Source of the DNA: an uncultured Prevotella sp.
Lineage (GTDB): Bacteria; Bacteroidota; Bacteroidia; Bacteroidales; Bacteroidaceae
Direction: 5' to 3'
Assembly (NCBI GenBank): GCA_900544825.1
Contig: UQWP01000042.1
Location: 1 to 31,495 of the forward strand
DNA length: 31,495 nt
The notes beneath the pieces were generated by a model. It ran no database searches. It had not been told where the DNA came from and saw nothing but the letters and a program-made list of their open reading frames with translations. Both the position numbers and the translations under genes were made by a program. Positions 5,338 through 10,628 of this stretch are shown here, piece by piece (the stretch's first letter is position 1; each line of letters opens with the position of its first letter).

Positions 5338-6765
5338 ATGAAGACATTACCAGAAGATTTCATCCAATATACACAGGAGTTGATGGGCGATGAACTGTTC
5401 CTGCAACTGAAACAGGGCATCACCGAGGGAGAAGCACCTACCAGCATCCGTCTCAATCCTTTCAAATGCAAGGAGGGAGAAGATGCTGCGGGCGAACCGA
5501 TTCCATGGTGCCCTTCCACCGGTCGCTATCTCTCCACCCGTCCTAACTTCACCTTCGATCCCTGGCTCCATGCCGGAAAGTATTACGTGCAGGAGGCTTC
5601 TTCCATGTTCGTGGATCTGGTGATCCGACAACTCGTTCACGAACCCGTGATGATGCTCGATCTCTGTGCGGCTCCAGGTGGAAAATCTACCGCCGTACGT
5701 GCTGCCCTGCCGGAAGGTAGTCTTCTTTTCAGCAACGAACCGATGCGCACCCGCTCGCAGATTCTTGCGGAGAATATCCAGAAGTTCGGTCATCCCGATA
5801 TGATCGTCACCAACAACTATCCACGCGACTACAGGAAGTCGAAGCTTCAGTTTGATGTCATCCTCACCGATGTTCCCTGCTCCGGCGAAGGTATGTTCCG
5901 CAAGGATGATGGTGCCATCAGCGAATGGAGTCTGCAGAATGTGGATAACTGCTGGCATCTGCAGCGCGAGATCGTAAGCGATATCTGGAACTGTCTGAAA
6001 CCCGGCGGTCTCCTCATCTACTCTACCTGCACCTTCAATGCCCACGAAGACGAAGAGAATATCGCCTGGATTTGTGAGGAGCTGGGGGCTGAGCCTATCG
6101 CACTCAACGATATCGATGAAGCCTGGAATATCATGGGCAATCTCATCGGGTCAGACATCCCTGTCTATCGTTTCCTCCCTGGCAAGACGCGTGGAGAAGG
6201 CATCTTCCTCGCTGTACTCAGAAAAGAGGGAGAACCGGAAATGGAGAAGGAAGATAAAAAGAAGAAGAAGAAAGACAAGAATAAGGATAAAGGAAAGAAC
6301 AGAGGGAACAAGGGAAAGAATCCGCAGGTTCCAACAGACTGGCTGAAGTCTTCCGACTATGAAACAATAGCCGAAGGCGAAACCTTCTATGCCATCCCAA
6401 GCCGATGGAAAGCCATCTATGAGGATGCTGCGCGGAATCTGAAGGTGATACATGCCGGCATCAAACTGGGAACAAGCAAGGGCAAAGACATCATTCCTGA
6501 CCAGAGTCTGGCACTCTCTACCGAGCTTAACACAGAGGTTTTTACACAGGTAGAACTCTCCTACGAGGATGCCATCCGCTATCTGCGCAAAGAGGCTGTG
6601 AATCTTCCTGCAGACACCCCCAAAGGCTACGTGCTCGTTACCTATCAGCAGATGCCTCTGGGCTGGGAGAAGAACATCGGCAACCGTGCCAACAACCTCT
6701 ATCCTCAAGAGTGGAAGATCAAGAGCAGCCACGTGCCGGAGGAACAAAGAATAATTAATCGTTGA
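5338..6765 (+). CDS. RsmB/RsmF-family 16S rRNA (cytosine-5) methyltransferase
   Basis: This 475-residue protein is an S-adenosylmethionine-dependent RNA m5C methyltransferase. The SAM-binding motif LCAAPGGKS is at about 109-117. The two conserved cysteines of RNA m5C enzymes are C181 in DVPCSGEG (motif IV, product release) and C231 in STCT (motif VI, nucleophile). The N-terminal segment with TSIRLNPFK and the C-terminal region from about 335, resembling the RsmF C-terminal or PUA-like part, match the RsmF subtype that modifies a cytosine in 16S rRNA. Between them, at about 302-330, lies an unusual lysine-rich linker (KKKKKKDKNKDKGK). The gene is followed by folA after 27 bases consisting of a heptamer repeat that starts within the last codons of this gene. 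The exact target base is inferred from family resemblance. Confidence 0.9.
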   Translation: MKTLPEDFIQYTQELMGDELFLQLKQGITEGEAPTSIRLNPFKCKEGEDAAGEPIPWCPSTGRYLSTRPNFTFDPWLHAGKYYVQEASSMFVDLVIRQLVHEPVMMLDLCAAPGGKSTAVRAALPEGSLLFSNEPMRTRSQILAENIQKFGHPDMIVTNNYPRDYRKSKLQFDVILTDVPCSGEGMFRKDDGAISEWSLQNVDNCWHLQREIVSDIWNCLKPGGLLIYSTCTFNAHEDEENIAWICEELGAEPIALNDIDEAWNIMGNLIGSDIPVYRFLPGKTRGEGIFLAVLRKEGEPEMEKEDKKKKKKDKNKDKGKNRGNKGKNPQVPTDWLKSSDYETIAEGETFYAIPSRWKAIYEDAARNLKVIHAGIKLGTSKGKDIIPDQSLALSTELNTEVFTQVELSYEDAIRYLRKEAVNLPADTPKGYVLVTYQQMPLGWEKNIGNRANNLYPQEWKIKSSHVPEEQRIINR

Positions 6766-6789
6766 TAGTTTACAGTTAATAGTTGATAG
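6755..6789 (+). repeat. Heptanucleotide tandem tract, methyltransferase-folA gap
   Basis: Five 7-bp units run in register: TTAATCG, TTGATAG, TTTACAG, TTAATAG, TTGATAG. Units 1-2 and 4-5 form a 14-mer repeated with one mismatch. The tract contains the upstream stop codon (6763-6765) and ends 3 bases before the folA ATG. Confidence 0.75.
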
Positions 6790-6792
6790 ATT

Positions 6793-7314
6793 ATGCTCAG
6801 CATCATCGCCTGCATATCCCAAACAAATAGAGCAATCGGCTACCAGAACCGATTGCTCTATCATTTACCATCAGATATGACCCGCTTCCGTGAACTTACC
6901 ACGGGGCATACCATCGTGATGGGCAGAAAGACATTTGAATCTCTCCCTAACGGTGCTCTTCCCCATCGCCGCAACATCGTTGTCTCTAAAAGTCTGAAAG
7001 AGATCGATGGGGGCGAAGTATATCCTACCCTGGAAGAAGCACTCAGGGCAGCGCAAAATGATACCTTATCTGCCCCCAAGGAAGATACAGGAATCACCAG
7101 CCCAGAAGAAATCTTCATCATTGGCGGAGAGAGCATCTATCGCCAGGCCCTTCCTGCTGCCCGGAAACTCTATCTCACCATCGTGGATAAGGAACCGGAA
7201 GCTGCCGATACCTTCTTTCCGGAAATCAACCCGGTTGATTGGGAAGTGACGGAAAAAGAAATGAGGAATGAAAACGGGTTGTCGTTCTCATTCCTCACCT
7301 ATAGTAGAAAATAA
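6793..7314 (+). CDS. folA: Dihydrofolate reductase
   Basis: This 173-residue enzyme reduces dihydrofolate to tetrahydrofolate with NADPH in the cytoplasm. Family hallmarks are the N-terminal IIACISQTNRAIGYQNRLLYHLP with the catalytic acid D28 in LPSDMTRFR, the cofactor segment HTIVMGRKTFESLP at about 39-52, HRRNIVVS, and IFIIGGESIY near 112. The length is slightly above the usual 160 because of an insert around 80-108. It follows the rRNA methyltransferase in the same direction with a 27-base gap, so the two are probably one transcript. No thyA is next to it in this window. It converges on the lrp-like gene with only four bases between the stop codons. Confidence 0.95.
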   Translation: MLSIIACISQTNRAIGYQNRLLYHLPSDMTRFRELTTGHTIVMGRKTFESLPNGALPHRRNIVVSKSLKEIDGGEVYPTLEEALRAAQNDTLSAPKEDTGITSPEEIFIIGGESIYRQALPAARKLYLTIVDKEPEAADTFFPEINPVDWEVTEKEMRNENGLSFSFLTYSRK

Positions 7315-7318
7315 AATC

Positions 7319-7822
7319 TTATTCCTCTGTTGTCTCCTCTTCCTCATCAGATACCTGCTGGATATCCTTCAGAGAAAGCTGACGGTCGATGGCTGCATTG
7401 AAGGAGATGATGGTCTCGCTTCTGGAAAGGCCCAATGGCTGCAACTTATCGTGGATAATCTCCAGGAGGTGGTGGTTATTGACAGCATAAATCTTGATGA
7501 ACATATCAAAACCGCCAGTAGTATAATGACACTCTACTACCTCCGGAATCTTCTTGAGTTCCTCTACCACCTGATCAAACTTTTCAGGTTCCTTGAGGAA
7601 CAATCCCATATATGCACAGGTTTCGTAACCAATCTTCTCTGGATCGATAACAAATTGAGAGCCTTTAATAATGCCAAGGTTAGTGAGTTTAGCTACACGC
7701 TGATGAATGGCAGCACCGCTTACATTACAAGCACGTGCTACTTCCAGAAATGGAATTCGGGCATCCTGAGAAATCAGCTTCAGAATATGCCTATCTAATG
7801 AATCTAAAACTTGTTTTGCCAT
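7319..7822 (-). CDS. Lrp/AsnC-family transcription regulator
   Basis: This 167-residue protein has an N-terminal helix-turn-helix at about 8-55 (LDRHILKLISQDARIPFLEVARACNVSGAAIHQRVAKL) and a C-terminal ligand-sensing RAM domain at about 65-150 (TCAYMGLFLKEPEKFDQVVEELKKIPEVVECHYTTGGFDMFIKIYA). Such proteins form dimers and octamers, wrap DNA and respond to amino acids. The tail is acidic (DEEEETTEE). Its own promoter carries two palindromes TTTCTnnAGAAA whose centres are exactly 20 bp apart, a likely autoregulatory operator. The gene is monocistronic, with folA convergent and the exbD operon ending just upstream. Its ligand and regulon cannot be told from this window. Confidence 0.93.
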   Translation of the reverse strand: MAKQVLDSLDRHILKLISQDARIPFLEVARACNVSGAAIHQRVAKLTNLGIIKGSQFVIDPEKIGYETCAYMGLFLKEPEKFDQVVEELKKIPEVVECHYTTGGFDMFIKIYAVNNHHLLEIIHDKLQPLGLSRSETIISFNAAIDRQLSLKDIQQVSDEEEETTEE

Positions 7823-7842
7823 AATTTATTATTATTTGCCTG

Positions 7843-7873
7843 CAAAGATAGCACTTTTCTTTAGAAAAAGCAA
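7843..7873 (-). promoter_or_regulatory. Promoter of the lrp-like gene
   Basis: On the minus strand GTTG (ending at 7871) is followed by a 20-base spacer and TATCTTTG (7850-7843). The ATG is about 20 bases further on. Confidence 0.75.
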
Positions 7874-7887
7874 CTTTTCTAAAGAAA
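7856..7887. promoter_or_regulatory. Twin-palindrome candidate operator of the Lrp-like regulator
   Basis: TTTCTTTAGAAA (7856-7867) and TTTCTAAAGAAA (7876-7887) are both palindromes of the form TTTCTnnAGAAA with centres 20 bp apart, two helical turns. Together they also make one larger inverted repeat. They cover the spacer and -33 region of the lrp-like promoter, which suits repression by a dimer of dimers. Confidence 0.7.
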
Positions 7888-7926
7888 AAAATAATAAATT
7901 AATATTATTTTTCCTTTTAGAGCATA

Positions 7927-8391
7927 TTATTTCCTATTTTCTACAGCAGAATAGCTTATTTTCAGTGCTTTTGCCTGGCGCAGCGCCTGCTTCACATCGG
8001 TAATCACTCCCATCTTGGTATTCTGGTCTGCCTTGATGGAAACGGTCATCAGTTTCTGGTCTTCAGGCGACATCCGCTTCTTCTCGGCTGAGATATAATC
8101 CTGCACATCAGAAGCACTGGCAAACTTGTCATTCATCTGTATCTGGGTACCTGAGCCATACTTGCCCTGCAGATCCTTGGTTGGCTTTCCTATATAAATA
8201 TGACTTACCGCCGACTTCTTGGTCAGGCGTGTGAGATTCTTTCCTTCCGGCATACGGCATTCCACCTTCAAGGTAACCTGTCGCATGTGGGTAACAATCA
8301 TAAAGAAAAAGAGTACCGAGAAAATCAGATCCGGCAAGGATGACGTATTCAATTCCGGAACCGAATGCGATTTTTTACGAAAATTCATCAT
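7927..8391 (-). CDS. exbD: ExbD/TolR-family biopolymer transport protein (second copy)
   Basis: This 154-residue inner-membrane protein has one transmembrane helix near the N-terminus (LPDLIFSVLFFFMIVTHM, about 19-36) and a periplasmic domain. The N-terminal segment HSVPELNTSSLPDLIF parallels the ExbD/TolR pattern in which a membrane aspartate (D21 here) lines the proton path. It partners with ExbB to harvest proton motive force for TonB. The start codon overlaps the stop of the upstream exbD (ATGATGA), so the two are translationally coupled; either of two adjacent ATGs may be used. It is the last gene of the exbB operon. Two tandem ExbD paralogues are usual in Bacteroidetes. Confidence 0.9.
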   Translation of the reverse strand: MMNFRKKSHSVPELNTSSLPDLIFSVLFFFMIVTHMRQVTLKVECRMPEGKNLTRLTKKSAVSHIYIGKPTKDLQGKYGSGTQIQMNDKFASASDVQDYISAEKKRMSPEDQKLMTVSIKADQNTKMGVITDVKQALRQAKALKISYSAVENRK

Positions 8392-8987
8392 TTGGCGCCT
8401 CCTTTCTCCTGGGTTGACTGGGGTTCCTGTTTCTCTTCCGCAGCAGCATCTACACTCTTGTCTTCATGAGTCATCGCATTGGCATACGACTCCGTAATGC
8501 GCTGAGGACAGAGCTTACGCACCTGATCCTTCTGGTCATTGCTCAAAAGCGCATAGTCTCTATGATATTTCTTCTGGGCAGCCTCATTGCGAAGTTGCGC
8601 ATAGGCTTCCATCAACTCATTCTGCATCTGGAAATAAAGGTTGTAGTTGGCATCACGGTCGCTCTCGATGGAAATCAGATGCTTCTTGCCCAGGCGATGG
8701 ACAAAGCGGACGGTTTCCTGCTTCAGATCTTCCAGCTTCATCGGCTGGTTGTTCACCATCAGCGTATCTCCAGCCGTAAGATGAATCGCCATCAGATTGT
8801 TCTTATCCACCACCGATTCCTGCTGCTCCTTCTTCTGAGGTTCAGGCAAAGGAAGCTGGCGCAACAATCCCTTATCCACATCCATGGATGTGGTTACAAG
8901 GAAGAATATCAGCAGCATAAACGAGATGTCGGCTGTTGAGGTGGTATTCAATCCCGGGGTTTCGTTACGATTCCTTCTTACCAGCAT
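8388..8987 (-). CDS. exbD: ExbD/TolR-family biopolymer transport protein (first copy)
   Basis: This 199-residue protein has the ExbD signature at its N-terminus: RNRNETPGLNTTSTADISFMLLIFFLVTTSM, with the conserved membrane aspartate (D20) and one transmembrane helix at about 20-38. The rest is periplasmic and includes LISIESDRDANYNLYFQMQNELMEAYAQLRNE, which corresponds to the ExbD C-terminal fold. A charged, Gln/Glu-rich tail (ALSNDQ to the end) makes it longer than typical ExbD of about 140 residues. It follows the small membrane protein gene after 50 bases and overlaps the next exbD. It should work with ExbB (9656-10375) and TonB (15159-15896). Confidence 0.9.
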   Translation of the reverse strand: MLVRRNRNETPGLNTTSTADISFMLLIFFLVTTSMDVDKGLLRQLPLPEPQKKEQQESVVDKNNLMAIHLTAGDTLMVNNQPMKLEDLKQETVRFVHRLGKKHLISIESDRDANYNLYFQMQNELMEAYAQLRNEAAQKKYHRDYALLSNDQKDQVRKLCPQRITESYANAMTHEDKSVDAAAEEKQEPQSTQEKGGAK

Positions 8988-9037
8988 GGCTTTATGATAT
9001 GATACTAACTATTTTTTTGATTGATAATTACAGGATG

Positions 9038-9652
9038 TTACTGCTTCTTTCGGATATATCGGGTGGCACCGAAGCAAACGGCTCCAATGCCTGCCAGCAA
9101 CATCAGCAGCGATGTGATGACAAACATATCTGAAAGTTTCAGCCACAACCAGTCGGCGTAGTTCTCGCCATTGATGAGCATCGGATCGGAACCTCCCAAG
9201 AGGAAAGTCAAGACCAGAACTGCCAGCAGGGTAAGCCAGGTGATGCGGAAGATACGACGCACCGGCACACCATTCACCACAGCTTCCGACTGACTGCTGC
9301 GGTAATCCTTCACCATCGAATAGACCGCCAAGCCTACTCCTCCTATCAGGAAAAGCCACATCAGGAAGATGAGCACATCAGTAAAAAGAGGGGCATTGAA
9401 GTCGGGGTTCTCATCGAAAGGCAAATCATAGCCTATCAGATAGAACAGACCGAAAACCAGCACAGCCAAACCTATCATCATACGGAAAACCTTCTGAGAT
9501 CTCTGTTCGGCAGACTTGTTACTTTGAACTTTGAACTTTGAACTTTGAACTTTGAACATCTTACTTTGAACTTTGAACATTGAACTTGTTACTTTGAACA
9601 TTGAACTTTGAGCTTTATGATTAGCAAAGCCGTTGAATTCTTCGTTCTTCAC
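9038..9652 (-). CDS. Small multi-pass membrane protein in the exbB-exbD operon with repeat-derived N-terminus
   Basis: The ORF of 204 residues begins with GTG at 9652, six bases after the exbB stop. Residues 1 to about 50 are encoded by a heptanucleotide tract and read as a 7-residue repeat (SSMFKVT/SSMFKVQ/SKMFKVQ/SSKFKVQ). The conserved-looking protein starts around NKSAEQRSQKVFRMM, near residue 47. It then has membrane segments MIGLAVLVFGLFYLIGY, TDVLIFLMWLFLIGGVGLAVY, ITWLTLLAVLVLTFLLGG and FVITSLLMLLAGIGAVCF. It resembles the unnamed membrane protein that often sits between exbB and exbD in Bacteroidales. Its function is unknown and may be assembly of the motor. The true start could be an ATG inside the repeat (several MFKV), or at the MM of residues 59-60. 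Confidence 0.8.
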   Translation of the reverse strand: MKNEEFNGFANHKAQSSMFKVTSSMFKVQSKMFKVQSSKFKVQSNKSAEQRSQKVFRMMIGLAVLVFGLFYLIGYDLPFDENPDFNAPLFTDVLIFLMWLFLIGGVGLAVYSMVKDYRSSQSEAVVNGVPVRRIFRITWLTLLAVLVLTFLLGGSDPMLINGENYADWLWLKLSDMFVITSLLMLLAGIGAVCFGATRYIRKKQ

Positions 9653-9659
9653 TCTTCAC
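9513..9659 (-). repeat. Long heptanucleotide tract, exbB to membrane-protein gap
   Basis: Twenty-one 7-bp units run in unbroken register. On the minus strand they are mainly CAAAGTT, CAATGTT, CAAAGTA and GTGAAGA, plus four non-repetitive units (ATTCAAC, GGCTTTG, CTAATCA, TAAAGCT) that still fit the 7-bp count. The tract begins at the exbB stop codon (9656-9658) and is largely translated as the N-terminus of the next gene. Confidence 0.85.
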
Positions 9660-10375
9660 TTATTCTTGGCAATGATATCCATCAATGTAACAGCCGATTC
9701 TTCCATCTGACTGGTGAGATGTTCTACCTTGGAAAGGATGTAGTTATAGAACACCATCAGAATCAAGGCAACAATGATACCGAAGATGGTAGTAATCAGC
9801 GCCACCTTCATACCCGAAGCCACGATGGTAGGACTGATATCTCCCGCCTGCTGAATCTGGTCGAAAGCCATCACCATACCAATCACCGTACCCAGGAATC
9901 CGAGGGAAGGAGCCATGGCGATGAAGAGCTTGATCCAGGAGCATCCCTTCTCCAGGTTGGCAGCCTGCACGGTACCATATCCACTTACCGAGCGCTCGAT
10001 ATCATCGAGATGCTCATCTATATGCATCAATCCCTGATAGCAGATAGAAGCTACAGGTCCACGGGTATTGCGGCAAAGTTCCTTGGCGCCTTCCACATCC
10101 CCTGCCTCTACCTTCTGGTCGATATCCTGCATCAGTTTCTTGGCATTGATTTCAGAAAGGCTGAGATAGATGATGCGCTCAATACAGAAAGCCAAACCCA
10201 CAATGAGAGAGATGGCAACGAGCGACATAAAGCCGGCATCACCCTCTATAAACTTCGTCTTAAGAGCTTGATGAAATCCGATATTCTCGTCTTGTGCCAT
10301 GACAGGCAGAGAACACATTACTGTGAAAATGAATATTGCGAAACGCGCAATAGCTGTATTTTTCTTCATAATCAT
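9656..10375 (-). CDS. exbB: MotA/TolQ/ExbB proton channel protein
   Basis: This 239-residue protein (ATG 10375; a second ATG at 10369 begins MKKNT) has an N-terminal signal-like segment (AIFIFTVMCSLPVMAQ). It then has the TolQ/ExbB arrangement: a first membrane helix (FMSLVAISLIVGLAFCIERII, about 50-70), a cytoplasmic region with KKLMQDIDQKVEAGDVEGAKELC, and two helices near 145-215 containing LFIAMAPSLGFLGTVIGMVMAF and GMKVALITTIFGIIVALILMVFY. It forms the proton channel of the TonB motor in the inner membrane. It is followed by a small membrane protein and two exbD genes. tRNA-Ser lies immediately upstream, its 3' end 27 bases from the ATG, leaving little room for a separate promoter. Confidence 0.93.
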   Translation of the reverse strand: MIMKKNTAIARFAIFIFTVMCSLPVMAQDENIGFHQALKTKFIEGDAGFMSLVAISLIVGLAFCIERIIYLSLSEINAKKLMQDIDQKVEAGDVEGAKELCRNTRGPVASICYQGLMHIDEHLDDIERSVSGYGTVQAANLEKGCSWIKLFIAMAPSLGFLGTVIGMVMAFDQIQQAGDISPTIVASGMKVALITTIFGIIVALILMVFYNYILSKVEHLTSQMEESAVTLMDIIAKNK

Positions 10376-10402
10376 ATATACCTTATTATATATATAAAAA
10401 AG

Positions 10403-10490
10403 CGGAAAGAGGGGGATTCGAACCCCCGATTCCCTTTAGGGGAATACACGCTTTCCAGGCGTGCCTCTTCAGCCACTCGAGCACCTTTCC
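10403..10490 (-). tRNA. tRNA-Ser (anticodon GGA)
   Basis: The minus strand reads GGAAAGG at the 5' end and pairs with TCTTTCC near the 3' end, followed by discriminator G. The anticodon stem is CACGC with GCGTG around loop CTGGAAA, giving anticodon GGA. A long variable arm (TTCCCC/GGGGAA-like) and the T-arm GGGGGTTCGAATCCCCC are clear. The size of 88 nt is right for a class II tRNA. CCA is not encoded. A short T-run follows directly. Confidence 0.97.
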
Positions 10491-10502
10491 AGTTTCGGAG
10501 TA

Positions 10503-10510
10503 CAAAATTA
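10503..10510 (-). promoter_or_regulatory. -7 box of tRNA-Ser
   Basis: TAATTTTG on the minus strand lies 12 bases upstream of the tRNA 5' end, fitting the TAnnTTTG consensus. It may also serve the exbB operon by read-through. Confidence 0.6.
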
Positions 10511-10583
10511 TCACTTTTTATTCGAAAAGCCACATATTCATTTGCTTTTTACATTTCTTTAACGAAAATACAAGAGCGTAAAC

Positions 10584-10615
10584 CCGCTAGGCGTCTAGCG
10601 GTAGACGCCTAGCGG
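10584..10615 (-). terminator. 14-bp perfect hairpin after the GH84 gene
   Basis: CCGCTAGGCGTCTA (10584-10597) and its exact complement (10602-10615) flank a GCGG loop. It lies 14 bases beyond the stop of the minus-strand GH84 gene and is a probable transcription end, but the T-run after it is weak. The arm contains a shorter nested palindrome (CCGCTA/TAGCGG) and the hairpin holds three CTAG tetramers. Confidence 0.55.
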
Positions 10616-10628
10616 TATAGTGTAAATT

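Noticed and set aside
9513..9659. Heptamer tract considered as a CRISPR array
   Set aside because: Units are 7 bp without spacers and no cas genes are present; it is a tandem tract.
9608..10612. Plus-strand frame of 334 codons across exbB and the tRNA
   Set aside because: It runs antisense through exbB and through tRNA-Ser, so it cannot be a real gene.
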